A stretch of 44,804 nt of DNA from Bradyrhizobium tropiciagri (GCF_001189845.1 NZ_LFLZ01000072.1:1-44804), one strand, 5' to 3'; positions 32,916-42,277 are shown, counted from the stretch's first letter. Notes: generated by a model from the sequence alone, not told the origin. Program-made: numbers and translations.

Positions 32916-33836
32916 TTACGAGAACAGGATGGTCGACAACCGCCGGCGCCCCTCGACGGTTGCCTCATCGGTGCCGCCCCACGCCTCGAAGAACTGCACC
33001 AGCTGCTTGCGCGCGCCGTCGTCGTTCCACTTGCGGTCGCGCTTGACGATGGCGAGCAATTGCTCCGTCGCCTCCGCGCGCTTGTTCATCGCATTGAGCG
33101 CGGTCGCGAGATCGAACCGGGCCTGATGATCGAGCGGGTTTGCGGCGACTTTCTGTTCGAGCTCGGCGATCGGGCCGACCGACTGCGCCTGTTCGGCGAG
33201 ATCGATCGCCGCCTGCACCGCCTTCACCGCGGCGTCGTTGCGTTTGGATTCCGGCACCATCGCGAGCGTCTGCTTGGCCTGCTCGACCGCACCTGTCGTC
33301 ATGTAGCATTTGGCGAGGCCGGCCAGCGCCGCGATATTGGTGGCGTCGTGCGCCAGCACCTCGGCGTAGATCTGTGCCGCACCTTCGGCGTCGCCCTCGG
33401 CGAGCACGGCATCGGCCTCGGCCAGGACCTCGGTGAGATTGGGCTCGCCGGCGGCGGGCACACCCTTGGTGATCTTCTCGATGAAGGCGTTGACCTGGCT
33501 CTCCGGCACCGCGCCCATGAAGCCATCGGCGGGCTGGCCGTTGACGAATGCGATCACGGCCGGGATCGACTGAATGCCCATCTGGCCCGGGATCTGCGGA
33601 TGCTCGTCGATGTTCATCTTGACCAGCTTGACCCGACCCTTGGCGTTCTTGACCGCCTTCTCCAGGATCGGCGTCAGCTGCCGGCAGGGGCCGCACCAGG
33701 GCGCCCAGAAATCGATCATCACCGGCTGGCGGCGCGATTCCTCGATGACGTCCTTGACGAAGGTCTGGGTCGTCGTCTCCTTGATCAGATCGGGCGCTGC
33801 CTGGGGCGTGGTGCCGCCCTGCTCCATTATCGTCAC
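32916..33836 (-). CDS. cnoX: Thioredoxin-TPR co-chaperone CnoX (YbbN-like)
   Basis: The 306-aa protein has a thioredoxin domain with WAPWCGPCRQL (CGPC at residues 48-51), followed by a C-terminal TPR-like helical region from about residue 125 (EADAVLAEGDAEGAAQIY, AALAGLAKCYMTTGAVEQA, LDHQARFDLATALNAM). The CnoX group protects unfolded proteins under oxidative stress and passes them to GroEL/DnaK. The start is GTG at 33836 (GAGGA 4 nt upstream) or ATG at 33827. Confidence 0.93.
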   Translation of the reverse strand: MTIMEQGGTTPQAAPDLIKETTTQTFVKDVIEESRRQPVMIDFWAPWCGPCRQLTPILEKAVKNAKGRVKLVKMNIDEHPQIPGQMGIQSIPAVIAFVNGQPADGFMGAVPESQVNAFIEKITKGVPAAGEPNLTEVLAEADAVLAEGDAEGAAQIYAEVLAHDATNIAALAGLAKCYMTTGAVEQAKQTLAMVPESKRNDAAVKAVQAAIDLAEQAQSVGPIAELEQKVAANPLDHQARFDLATALNAMNKRAEATEQLLAIVKRDRKWNDDGARKQLVQFFEAWGGTDEATVEGRRRLSTILFS

Positions 33837-33916
33837 GTTGTCCTCGCCTGCTTCTGAGGTCGGAAATCCGGGGGCGTTCTAGCACGCTCCGTACGGCACG
33901 TTCAGCCGTTCTGTGA

Positions 33917-33968
33917 GCCTAGAGCATGATCCCGGAAAAGTGGGAACCGGTTTTCCGACAGATCACGC
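33917..33968. repeat. Dispersed repeat, GCATGATC family, copy 2
   Basis: GAGCATGATCCCGGAAAAGT, then GGGAACCGGTTTTCCGA..GATCACGCC, shares the arm of the element at 32138-32213 (ATCATGC with CCGGAAAAG). It is a well-known rhizobial dispersed motif. It lies upstream of cnoX, in its divergent spacer. Confidence 0.65.
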
Positions 33969-34097
33969 CCAGTACATGGCGGTGAGCCGAGAAAATTCAA
34001 TCGCTCGCCGTCCCATCCCGTTCCATCGGAGATCGGGTGGGCTCGCCCCCCCGGAACGGCTGATGATGGCCGTCCTTGATGGCAACGGGGATCACCC

Positions 34098-34553
34098 ATG
34101 GCGAAGGCCTATTACAGCACCGTGTTCGAGCAGCCGGCCGGCGAGGTCTGGAAAATCATCCGCGATTTCAACAATTACCCGGTCTGGGTCCGCGGCGCGG
34201 GGTCGAGCGAGATCGAGGACGGCAAGTCCGGCGACACCGTCGGTGCGGTGCGCAACGTGCTGTACCGGGAACGGCGGATCCGGCAGCGGCTGCTCGCGCA
34301 GTCCGACGTCGAGCGCTTCCAGACCTACGAATTTGCCGGTCCGGCGACCCTGCCGATGACGGATTTCAGCGCAACCCTGCGGGTCACCCCGGTGGTCGAC
34401 GGCGACCGGGCCTTTATCGAATGGTGGGCGGTGTTCGATTGCGACGCCGACCGCCGCGTCGAACTGGCGCAGACCCTGACCGGCTGGTTCGAGAGCTGGC
34501 TCGAATCGCTCCGGGACGAGATGGCTTTGAGGCCGGTTCCGGCGGAAACATAA
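34098..34553 (+). CDS. SRPBCC (polyketide cyclase/dehydrase-like) family protein
   Basis: The 151-aa soluble protein has the START-like fold: YYSTVFEQPAGEVWKIIRDF at the N-terminus, a central TVGAVRNVLYRERRIRQRLLAQSD, and a long C-terminal helix LAQTLTGWFESWLESLRDEM. It is predicted to bind a hydrophobic ligand; substrate and role are unknown. It stands alone between cnoX and tRNA-Gly. A downstream longer frame is not supported. Confidence 0.85.
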   Translation: MAKAYYSTVFEQPAGEVWKIIRDFNNYPVWVRGAGSSEIEDGKSGDTVGAVRNVLYRERRIRQRLLAQSDVERFQTYEFAGPATLPMTDFSATLRVTPVVDGDRAFIEWWAVFDCDADRRVELAQTLTGWFESWLESLRDEMALRPVPAET

Positions 34554-34713
34554 AAAGAAATCGTCGCAGCGGCCGGTTTCGGCCGATTCGGGGTCAATTT
34601 TTAGCGAAACCGTGCGATTTCGTGAGGGGCAGACCGCGCTCTTGTGTTGCATTCACGGACGGCATTTGGCATAGGTCTGCCGTTGCCGGCGAGCGATCGC
34701 CGCCAGTTCGGAT

Positions 34714-34788
<75 letters not shown>

Positions 34789-34840
34789 AAATCTCTCGCT
34801 GACCGAATATCTCGCCGACAGAGCTGACAGTCTGATGAAG

Positions 34841-34866
34841 GCCCGCCCCTAATGCGGGCTTTTTTG
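34841..34866 (+). terminator. Rho-independent terminator downstream of tRNA-Gly
   Basis: A 6-bp perfect stem GCCCGC/GCGGGC with 7-nt loop is followed by six T residues, 52 nt after the tRNA end. It would stop the tRNA transcript. Confidence 0.85.
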
Positions 34867-35018
34867 TTGTTGGCGCGGTCTTGCCGTTTGCCGCGGCCCG
34901 CAATGGCCGCTTCCGGCCTCGTTAGCCGTCGAATGGTGCATTCTCAAAACTGATAGGAATCTGTGGTTGTGTCGGCGTTGAAATGGCTGCCGCTCGCGAC
35001 GCGGCACGCAAGTGAATC

Positions 35019-35693
35019 ATGTCGATCAGCTGGACGCCAGATCCTGCCTTGGAGCGCCGCGTTGCGCGCGCAAGCGTTGCAGCGCTGATCGCGCTTGCCG
35101 GCGCCGGGATATGTTCGCCGGCTTCAGCGCAGCAATTGCCGAGCGACTCCGCCTACGCGCCGGCGCCCAGTTTCTTTCCGATGCCCGGCCTTGAGCCGGC
35201 TCCCGGCTCCGAGCCCACCCAGCAGCCGCGGACCCGGGTCTACATCACGACGCGCTCGCATTGGGGCGGCGCGCAAAACTTCTGCGTTCGGACCTGCGAC
35301 GGCCGCTTCTTCCCGCTGCCGCGCGTCAGCGGGGCAGCCGATGTCAGGTCGTGCGAGGCGGCCTGTCCCGCTGCCGAGGTCAAGCTGTATTCCGGCTCTG
35401 ACATCGACAGCGCCAGGACCGAAGAGGGCGAGACCTACAAGACGCTCGCAAATGCATTCCGGTTTCAGCGCGAGATCGTGCCGCAATGCTCGTGCAGCGC
35501 CAGCGCCTCAACCGGTCTGTCGCGGATTGCGATCGAGGACGACATGACGCTTCGGACCGGCGACATCATCGCCGCCGATGATGGCTTCAAGATCGCGGCG
35601 ATCACCAGTGGCGAGCGGCGCAGCGTGTTGTTCAGGCCGCTGTCGAAGGCCAAGGCGCACGCGCTCGGCCTGGCGCGCCTCTCGTCGCGATAG
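35019..35693 (+). CDS. DUF2865-domain exported protein
   Basis: The 224-aa protein has a signal peptide (VARASVAALIALAGAGI, then ASA) and the DUF2865 cysteine-rich core: GGAQNFCVRTCDGRFFPLPR, RSCEAACPAAEVKLYSG, and a CSC pair near residue 162. It is probably periplasmic and disulfide-linked. The family is common in Bradyrhizobium but has no known function; a surface or cell-wall link is speculation. It is single, following the tRNA region. Confidence 0.88.
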   Translation: MSISWTPDPALERRVARASVAALIALAGAGICSPASAQQLPSDSAYAPAPSFFPMPGLEPAPGSEPTQQPRTRVYITTRSHWGGAQNFCVRTCDGRFFPLPRVSGAADVRSCEAACPAAEVKLYSGSDIDSARTEEGETYKTLANAFRFQREIVPQCSCSASASTGLSRIAIEDDMTLRTGDIIAADDGFKIAAITSGERRSVLFRPLSKAKAHALGLARLSSR

Positions 35694-35768
35694 ATTCCAA
35701 GCGTTAGCTTCATTCGAATATCACGCTGCGGTGCAGAATGCCTTGTTCGCAGGCAGAGTGCGCAGGAA

Positions 35769-35792
35769 AATATCGTCTCAAATATCGTCTCA
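35769..35792. repeat. Two tandem copies of AATATCGTCTCA
   Basis: A 12-bp unit is repeated exactly twice with no gap. It lies about 165 bp upstream of the PQQ-dehydrogenase start. It could be a regulator site or a slippage product; nothing else in 35694-35955 suggests a gene. Confidence 0.8.
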
Positions 35793-35955
35793 ACTTGTTT
35801 TGACGCAGCGCACACCGCTGCACGCGCTTTTCAGCGTCGTTGGATGTGCTACCATTTTGCCGTCTGACCTACCTCCAGACCGCCACCATCATCTCTCAGG
35901 GCGTTCAAAATCAATAACAGGCAAGCTGCAACGGCTTGCACAGGGGAGTGACGCG

Positions 35956-37233
35956 ATGAAATCGGCTTTCAATCGATCGATACTTGCGTTCGCGGCGGTT
36001 GCGCTGCTGGCGGGGACAACCTTCGCCAATGCGCAGCAACAAACTGACAAGAACCGTGCGCTGAAGAAATACGAATCCGGCACCAAGGAATTCTGGACCC
36101 ATCCGCCGGATGACTGGTTCCTCGGCGACGAGACCGAAGCGCAGAAGGGCCTTGCCCCGCCGTCCGGTCCGCCGACCGGCGCGTCCGATGCCGAACTCGC
36201 CAGCATGATGAAGAAGATCAAGCTGCCGCCGGGCTTCAAGATCGAGGTCTATGCCTCGAACGTGCTCGCGGCGCGGCAGATGGCCTGGGGCGACAAGGGT
36301 ACGCTGTTCGTCGGCTCGTTCGGCCTCGGCAACGTCTATGCGATCAAGGACAACAACGGCAAGAAAGAGGTCAAGACCATCCTCAAGGGCCTCAACATGC
36401 CGACCGGCCTCACTTTCAAGGACGGCGCGCTCTATGTCATCGCGGTCGACAAGCTGATCAAGTACGACAATGCCGAAGCCAATCTCGACAATCTCGGCAG
36501 CGGCAAGGTGGTGTATGACGACATGCCGTCCTATGCGGCGCATGGCTGGAAATACATCGCCGTCGACAAGGATGGCTGGTTCTACATTCCGTTCGGACCT
36601 CCCTTCAACATCGGCATCCCGCCGACCTCGGTGTCGCAGATCCGCCGCGTCGATCCCAAGACCGGCAATGCGGAGATCTGGGCGCTCGGCGTGCGCAACT
36701 CGGTCGGCGGCGACGTCGATCCGCGCACCGGCAAGTATTGGTTCACCGAAAACGCCCGCGACTGGATCAGCGACGATCTGCCGAGCGACAAGCTCAACAT
36801 GATCTCGAAGATCGGCGAGCATTTCGGCTATCCCTATTGCCACCAGGGCAACCTGCCGGACACCAAGTTCGCGATGGGTCACAAGTGCTCGGAGTTCACC
36901 CCGCCGGTGTACAATCTCGGCGCACACGTGGCTCCGCTCGGCATGAAGTTCTATACCGGCAGCCAATTCCCGGCCGATTACAAGAACGCGATCCTGATCG
37001 CCGAGCACGGCTCCTGGAACCGGCACAAGTACCAGGGCGGCCGCATTGTGAAGATCACCGCGAGCCCCGATGGCAAGAATGCCAAGCAGGAAATCTTCGC
37101 CTCCGGTTGGATCGAGGGTGACCAGGGCTATCTCGGCCGTCCCGCCGACATCCTGCTCGACAAGGATGGCTCCATCCTCGTCGCCGACGACTGGGCCGGT
37201 GCGATCTATCGCATCAGCTACAGCAAGAAGTAA
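35956..37233 (+). CDS. PQQ-dependent sugar (sorbosone-like) dehydrogenase
   Basis: The 425-aa periplasmic protein has a signal peptide (SAFNRSILAFAAVALLAG, then ANA) and a six-bladed soluble-quinoprotein beta-propeller. Repeats include FKIEVYASNVLAARQMAWGD, GTLFVGSFGLGNVYAIKD, GALYVIAVDKLIKYDNA, the metal/PQQ-site region ENARDWISDDLPSDKLNMI, and EHGSWNRHKYQGGRI. It oxidises a sugar or alcohol and passes electrons onward, most simply to the cytochrome c encoded next (203 bp). The start has GGGGAG upstream. The substrate is unknown; PQQ synthesis genes are not in this window. Confidence 0.9.
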   Translation: MKSAFNRSILAFAAVALLAGTTFANAQQQTDKNRALKKYESGTKEFWTHPPDDWFLGDETEAQKGLAPPSGPPTGASDAELASMMKKIKLPPGFKIEVYASNVLAARQMAWGDKGTLFVGSFGLGNVYAIKDNNGKKEVKTILKGLNMPTGLTFKDGALYVIAVDKLIKYDNAEANLDNLGSGKVVYDDMPSYAAHGWKYIAVDKDGWFYIPFGPPFNIGIPPTSVSQIRRVDPKTGNAEIWALGVRNSVGGDVDPRTGKYWFTENARDWISDDLPSDKLNMISKIGEHFGYPYCHQGNLPDTKFAMGHKCSEFTPPVYNLGAHVAPLGMKFYTGSQFPADYKNAILIAEHGSWNRHKYQGGRIVKITASPDGKNAKQEIFASGWIEGDQGYLGRPADILLDKDGSILVADDWAGAIYRISYSKK

Positions 37234-37308
37234 CAGTCGAAGCTCATGAGGCTGCGGCGGCCGTGAGGCGACCGCAGCCTCTGTTGCGATCGGGTAAAGG
37301 AACCACCT

Positions 37309-37419
37309 CGTCATGCCCGGACTTGATCCGGGCATCCATCCAACCAAGAAACCTTCACCAAGCACGATGGATCGCCGGGTCATCCTCGATCAGCTCGAGG
37401 ACAGACGCCCGGCGATGAC
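37309..37419. repeat. Dispersed repeat between the dehydrogenase and cytochrome genes
   Basis: CGTCATGCCCGGACTTGATC and CGGGCATCCATC begin an element that closes with GATGGATCGCCGGG and CGCCCGGCGATGAC. It is a nested palindrome of the kind found in Bradyrhizobium spacers. It sits within a likely co-expressed pair. Confidence 0.7.
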
Positions 37420-37436
37420 AGCCGGAGAAAACTGAC

Positions 37437-38015
37437 ATGCGACTTGCGTCCCTTGGAATTCTGGCGACGGCAATTCTCCTCGTTTCGTCCGCCAGTGCCG
37501 CCGATGTCGCCGCCGGCAAGGCGAAGGCCGAAATCTGCGCCGGTTGTCATGGCGACAACGGCATCTCGCAGACCGAGAACATTCCATCGCTGGCCGGACA
37601 GCTCGACCAATTCATTCAGTGGCAGCTGGTGTTCTTCCGCGCCGGCGCACGCAAGAACGAGCAGATGCAGCCGATCGTCGAGCAGCTCAACAACGACGAC
37701 ATCCGCAATCTCGGCGCCTATTTCGGGTCGCTGCCGCCGTTCAAGGGCGGCAAGGACGACAATCCCGATTTGTCCGAGAAGGGCAAGCAGGCGGCGGCCG
37801 GCCGCCGCTGCGCCTCATGCCATGGCGACACCTTCGCCGGCACCAAGGCGGTCGCCCGCATCGCCGGCCAGCGCGAGGAATATCTCGTCAAGGCGCTGCA
37901 CGACTACAAGTCGGGCCAGCGCTCCGGCGGCGCGCAGGCCGCGATGGCCGATGTGGCGTATCCCTTGAGCGACGAGGAGATCACCGCGCTCGCGCATTAT
38001 CTGGCGCATTTGTAG
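37437..38015 (+). CDS. Diheme c-type cytochrome (cytochrome c4-like)
   Basis: The 192-aa periplasmic protein has a signal peptide (LGILATAILLVSSASAA) and two heme c sites, CAGCH at 34-38 and CASCH at 125-129, in two similar halves. This fits cytochrome c4-type electron carriers. Axial Met residues are likely in the QMQPI stretch of the first half and in the C-terminal half. It probably receives electrons from the PQQ dehydrogenase upstream and hands them to a terminal oxidase. GGAG lies 9 nt before the ATG. Confidence 0.92.
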   Translation: MRLASLGILATAILLVSSASAADVAAGKAKAEICAGCHGDNGISQTENIPSLAGQLDQFIQWQLVFFRAGARKNEQMQPIVEQLNNDDIRNLGAYFGSLPPFKGGKDDNPDLSEKGKQAAAGRRCASCHGDTFAGTKAVARIAGQREEYLVKALHDYKSGQRSGGAQAAMADVAYPLSDEEITALAHYLAHL

Positions 38016-38030
38016 CGACGCGGCACTCTG

Positions 38031-38217
38031 CCATCCTCCCCTGGAGGGGTCGAGACGAGCGAAGCTCGCTCTGGGATCGGCGCGAATGCAATGAGCGACG
38101 AGGTGGGGTGACAGTCTCTCCACTCGAACAGTGCCCGTGTTGAGAGATCACCCCACCCCGTCTCACATCTCGCTTCGCTCGGTGTGAGCCGACCCTCCCC
38201 CTCCAGGGGAGGGTGGA
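38031..38217. repeat. Long composite palindromic repeat (187 bp)
   Basis: Ends CCATCCTCCCCTGGAGGG and CCCTCCAGGGGAGGGTGG are near-perfect complements. Inside are GGTGGGGTGA/TCACCCCACC arms and a third pair, GAGCGAAGCTCG/CGCTTCGCTC. It is one of the largest repeats in the window and lies between the convergent cytochrome and panE-type genes. Confidence 0.8.
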
Positions 38218-38219
38218 GG

Positions 38220-39137
38220 CTACCCCCGCTGCTTCTCATACGCTTTGAGATGCGTGTAGGCCGTGCGCAGCTTCGGCACCGGGATCTTGGCCGCATCGGC
38301 GCGCACGATCAGGTCGCCGATCACGTGGTCGGCTTCGACCGGCAGCCCCGCCTTGATGTCGCGGAACATCGACGCGGTCATCGGCGAGCCTTCGGTGGTC
38401 AAGAGCCCGCGGGTGCGCTGGAAGAACGGGCCGCCCGGCGCGTGGCCGGCGTCGGCCGCGATCGCGCTGCATTCGTCGAGAATGCCGAGCAGGAAGTCCT
38501 TGCCGCCGGGGGCGGCCAGGATGTTGCCGACCGAGGTTCGCATCAGGCTGGTGGAGGCGGCGAGCGAGGCCAGGAACACCCACTTCTCCCACATGTCCTG
38601 CATGATGTGGTCGCTGGCGGCCGCGCCGTTGACGACGGAGAAAGTGTCGGCGATCGCGCGCACCCGGTCCGACAGACCGCCGGCGCGTTCGCCGAAGGCG
38701 AGCGACTGCATCGGCTGCAGCTGCACCACCTCGCGCTTCTCGTTCAGCGTCGCCGCGATCGCGCAGAGGCCGCCGAGCACATGCTGGGCGCCGAACTTCT
38801 TCTCCAGCGCATCGAGATGCAGCATGCCGTTGAGCAGCGGGATGATCGTGGTCTTGTCGCCGACACCAGGTGCGAACGACTTGATCGCGTCCTCGAGGTC
38901 GAACGCCTTGCAGCTCAGCAGCACAACGTCGAACTTGTCCGAGAGCTTGTCGGCCTGCACCGTCGGCGGATTGCTCAGCGTGACATCGCCGTTCGGGCTC
39001 CTGATCACGAGCCCGGCGGAGGCGAGCTCGGCGGCGCGGCGGGGCCGCACCAGGAAGGTGACGTCGCGGCCGGCCTGAAGCATCCGGCCGCCGAAATAAC
39101 CGCCGATCGCACCGGCGCCGACCACGAGAACACGCAT
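38220..39137 (-). CDS. panE: 2-dehydropantoate 2-reductase (KPR/PanE family)
   Basis: The 305-aa NADPH-dependent enzyme has the dinucleotide loop VLVVGAGAIGGYFGGRML at the N-terminus, the LLSCKAFDLEDAI segment with the conserved Lys, and the C-terminal helical domain (MQDMWEKWVFLASLAASTSL with Lys/Asn region). It reduces 2-dehydropantoate to pantoate for coenzyme A synthesis. Many genomes carry several paralogs with other 2-keto substrates, so the pantothenate role is likely but not certain. Confidence 0.88.
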   Translation of the reverse strand: MRVLVVGAGAIGGYFGGRMLQAGRDVTFLVRPRRAAELASAGLVIRSPNGDVTLSNPPTVQADKLSDKFDVVLLSCKAFDLEDAIKSFAPGVGDKTTIIPLLNGMLHLDALEKKFGAQHVLGGLCAIAATLNEKREVVQLQPMQSLAFGERAGGLSDRVRAIADTFSVVNGAAASDHIMQDMWEKWVFLASLAASTSLMRTSVGNILAAPGGKDFLLGILDECSAIAADAGHAPGGPFFQRTRGLLTTEGSPMTASMFRDIKAGLPVEADHVIGDLIVRADAAKIPVPKLRTAYTHLKAYEKQRG

Positions 39138-39244
39138 GGGAATTTTTCCTTCTTTGTAGTTGCCCGGAAGCTAGGGGCGAATGGGGAGTGGCGAATAGAT
39201 TGGGAACTGAACCGTCTATTCGCTACCCGCTATTCACGGCCGGC

Positions 39245-39854
39245 TCATCTCACTTTCCCGACACCATTTCCTCGACTTCGCGCAGCTGCTCCTTGCCGAA
39301 GAAGATCTCCTTGCCGACGAAGAAGGTCGGCGAGCCGAACGCGCCGCGTTCGACGGCCGACTGGGTGTATTCGATCAGCTTGCCCTTCACATCGGCGTCC
39401 TGCGCGCGGGCGAACAGCTTTGCGGCATCCAGGCCGGAGGACGCCAGGCTTTGCCGGCCACTTCCGGATCGTCCATCTTCTTCGGCTCGACCCACATGTG
39501 GTGGAAAGCCGCCTCGATATACTTCTCGAACACACCCTCGAACTGGGCGGCGACCGCCGCGCGCATCAGGTTCAGCGTGTTGACCGGGAAGAACGGGTTC
39601 CAGGTGTAGGGCTTGACGTTGAAGCGCTTGAGGAAGCGCTCGGTCTCGATCTTCATGAACTCGGGCTTATTCTTGACGCCCGCCAGCGTCTCGGCCGGCG
39701 ACTTGTTGTTGGTGGCCTTGAAGATGCCGCCGAGCAGGATCGGGACATATTCGAATTTGACGCCGGTGCGCTGTTCGATCGCCGGGATCGCCTCATGGCT
39801 GAGGAACGCGTTGGGGCTGCCGAAATCGAACAGGAATTGCGGATTTTGGCTCAC
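39245..39854 (-). pseudogene. 2-hydroxychromene-2-carboxylate isomerase/DsbA family, interrupted by one apparent frameshift
   Basis: Two frames form a single kappa-class GST-like isomerase of about 200 aa. The first (39854 to about 39455) reads FLFDFGSPNAFLSHEAIPAI, then YVPILLGGIFKATNNKSP and EAAFHHMWVEPKKMDDPEVAG. The second (about 39453 to 39245) reads SLASSGLDAAKLFAR and GAFGSPTFFVGKEIFFGKEQ. Adding one base in the GGCTTTGCC stretch near 39449-39454 joins them. The enzyme isomerises hydroxychromene carboxylate in naphthalene breakdown using glutathione, but many homologs have unknown substrates. Confidence 0.85.
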
Positions 39855-39965
39855 GGCGGTTTCTCCCTCAGCTTGTCTTGTTTGGGCTCATTGTAGCATG
39901 GGCCTATCGTCGCAGGCGCCATCGGTAGAATATGATACTCATCATGTGAGCAGCAGTGCATGATG

Positions 39966-41321
39966 TCAAATCAGCCGCTTGATGGTCTGCTTGCGCCATA
40001 CCAGGGCGTAATAGGCCATCTGCAACAGGAACATGGTTGCGAAGGTGACGGGATAGGCGATCCAGATGCCGCTCATGCCGATGGCGCGGCTGAGCAGGGT
40101 CGCGACCGGCACCTCGACCGCCGCGATCGCCAGGGTCGAGATGAACAGCGGCATCCACACCGTGCCGCCGGCGCGCATCGCGCCAGAAAACACCGTCGCC
40201 ATGCCGAACAGCACCATGCTCCACAGCACGATGTACAGCAGCTGCTGGGCGAGCGCGAGCACCGCAGGGTCGACGATGAAGAAGCCCATCAGCGGCCGCG
40301 CAAAGAGATAGCCGAGCACGACCAGTCCACCGGTCAGCGCGAGATTCATTTCGAGCCCGGTCCTGACGATGGCGCCGACCCGGCCGGGTTCACCGCGGCC
40401 GATCGCCTGCGCGCCGAAGATCGAGGTCGTGATGGCGATCGAGATCGCCGGGAACTGCACATAGCCGATCACCTGGTTGACCGCGCCATAGGCGGCGGTG
40501 GCGTCCGAGCCGAATCCGTTGACGAGGCCGAGCAGCACCAGTTCGGCGAGCGAGACCACCACCATGCCGATCGCAGTCGGAATGCCGAGCCGCAGCACGA
40601 TGCGCAGCAACGCGCCGTTCGGCCGCATCGCACGCAGGAACGCCGTGTCGAAGGCGAGCGGGTGCTTGTGCCTGAGCATGTGGACATGCAGCCAGAGCAG
40701 CGTCACGACGCCCGAGACGGCGGAGGCAATCGCGGCACTGGCGACGCCCAGCATCGGCAGGCCGAGCCAGCCGCGGATCAGCGCGGGCGTCACCACGAGC
40801 CCAACGACGGTCGAGACCGTCAGCGCCACCAGCGGCGTCACGGTGTCGCCGACGCCGCGCATCATCGCCGCGAGCAGCAGGAACGCGAAGGTTACCGGCA
40901 TCGTGATCATCATGATCCGCGCATAGGACACCGCGGCGTCGAGGACGTCAGGCGGCGTGGCGAGCGCGACTAGGAGCGGCCGGGCGAACAGGCCGCCGAG
41001 AATGGCGATCGCCAGCGCGAGCAGCAGCGTCACCGTCATGGTGGTGCCGGCAACTGCCTTGACCCGGTCGGGCTCGCCGGCGCCCCAGGCCTGGCCGATC
41101 ATGACCGAGGCACCCGCGCTGAGGCCGATCACGAAGGAGATGAAGAAGAACATCACCGGGAAGAACACCGACGCCGCCGCGAGCGCGTCGACCCCGATCA
41201 TCTGGCCGAGATAGACGCCGTTGATGGTGCCGAACAGCGACTGCAGCACATTGCTCAGCAGCATCGGTGCGAGGAAGAGCAGGAAGGATTTGCGGAGGGA
41301 GGGAGGTGTGGACACGTTCAA
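39966..41321 (-). CDS. MATE-family multidrug/Na+ exporter
   Basis: The 451-aa inner-membrane protein has about twelve helices in two related halves, with ALSVASVFFP-type GVDALAAASVFFPVMFFFIS and GQAWGAGEPDRVKAVAGT in the first. The second half mirrors it with SIFGAQAIGRGEPGRVGAIVRTG. Such proteins export cationic drugs or metabolites against Na+ or H+. No regulator is adjacent. The ORF is full length and starts at 41321. Confidence 0.93.
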   Translation of the reverse strand: MNVSTPPSLRKSFLLFLAPMLLSNVLQSLFGTINGVYLGQMIGVDALAAASVFFPVMFFFISFVIGLSAGASVMIGQAWGAGEPDRVKAVAGTTMTVTLLLALAIAILGGLFARPLLVALATPPDVLDAAVSYARIMMITMPVTFAFLLLAAMMRGVGDTVTPLVALTVSTVVGLVVTPALIRGWLGLPMLGVASAAIASAVSGVVTLLWLHVHMLRHKHPLAFDTAFLRAMRPNGALLRIVLRLGIPTAIGMVVVSLAELVLLGLVNGFGSDATAAYGAVNQVIGYVQFPAISIAITTSIFGAQAIGRGEPGRVGAIVRTGLEMNLALTGGLVVLGYLFARPLMGFFIVDPAVLALAQQLLYIVLWSMVLFGMATVFSGAMRAGGTVWMPLFISTLAIAAVEVPVATLLSRAIGMSGIWIAYPVTFATMFLLQMAYYALVWRKQTIKRLI

Positions 41322-41368
41322 ATTCCAAAAACTGAGATCGTCAGGGCGGCAGTGGGACGCAGGCGCCG

Positions 41369-41516
41369 CTCACCTCGCCTCGCGTGCGGGGAGAGGTCGG
41401 AACGCATCGCGAGATGCGTTCCGGGTGAGGGGGAGTCTCCGCAAATTCAGCTATCGCCGAGTATGCGGAGGCAGCCCCCCCCAACCCTCTCCCCGTAAGA
41501 ACGGGGCGAGGGAGTG
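41369..41516. repeat. Composite GC-rich dispersed repeat
   Basis: Two inner stems (GGAACGCATC/GATGCGTTCC at about 41399-41422 and TCTCCGCA/TGCGGAG near 41437 and 41464) lie between CACCTCGCCTCGCG and CCTCTCCCCGT-type arms. It occupies most of the spacer between the MATE and DUF2239 genes; no ORF there is credible. Confidence 0.7.
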
Positions 41517-41558
41517 CTGCGCCGTCGCGGTTGGTGTTCAACCTAATCTCACCACGAG

Positions 41559-42146
41559 CTAGTCCGCTTGATCGCTATAGGCGAGCGCGATGGCGTGGTC
41601 GCGGATATCGGCCGGCCAGTCCGCGATCAGGGCCGCGAAGCGCCGCCGGTCGTGCGCGAACAGCGCGCGGATCGCCTCCTCGTAATGCGGCCGGTTGCCG
41701 GCCATCGTGGTCATGAAGCGATAGGCGGCATCCTGTGCAGCGCGCGCGCGGTCCTTGTCGCCGCTTGAGCGCCGGGCCTCGTCGACCAGCTTGCGGATCG
41801 CAACCGATGCGCCGCCCTTCTGCTGCGCGAGCCAGTCCCAATGCCGCGGCAACAGCGTGATCTCGCGCGCGACGACGCCAAGCTTTGGTCGTCCCGGCCC
41901 GCGTGGCGCGGCCGGTGCCGCCGGCTCCTCGTCGAGCGGACGGGCGGGCTTGGGCAGCCGCGCCAGCACGTCGTCGACCGAGCCGCGGAAGTCGATATCG
42001 ACCAGCGCCGAGGTGCGGCCGTTGAACACCAGGACCGCGGCATCCTTGTGCCGGTCGAGGTGCTGCTTGGCGGCGCGCGCAACCTCCGGGAGGTCACCGG
42101 CCCCGATGCGATGCTCGCCTTCGAAGGCGACATAGGCAGGATTCAT
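41559..42146 (-). CDS. DUF2239-family protein
   Basis: The 195-aa soluble protein matches DUF2239: the N-terminal YVAFEGEHRIGAGDLPEVA, VFNGRTSALVDIDFRG, then GRPKLGVVAREITLLPRHWDWL and the helical C-terminus with FMTTMAGNRPHYEEAIRALFAHD. Function is unknown. The start at 42146 has AGAGG 6 nt upstream. It diverges from the GST gene. Confidence 0.9.
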   Translation of the reverse strand: MNPAYVAFEGEHRIGAGDLPEVARAAKQHLDRHKDAAVLVFNGRTSALVDIDFRGSVDDVLARLPKPARPLDEEPAAPAAPRGPGRPKLGVVAREITLLPRHWDWLAQQKGGASVAIRKLVDEARRSSGDKDRARAAQDAAYRFMTTMAGNRPHYEEAIRALFAHDRRRFAALIADWPADIRDHAIALAYSDQAD

Positions 42147-42277
42147 GATAGACCTCTCCGATTGCGCGACATAATGCCCGGGTTATTCCGGGCCATTGCG
42201 GTGCGTGGATCTCGACTTTCCTGTTCCCGGCTGGCACCAAACGCCGCCCGATTGCGCTGACATTTGAGAGGACGCCC

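Noticed and set aside
38031..38217. Nested repeats as a possible CRISPR array
   Set aside because: The arms are inverted rather than direct, with no regularly spaced identical repeats and no cas genes.
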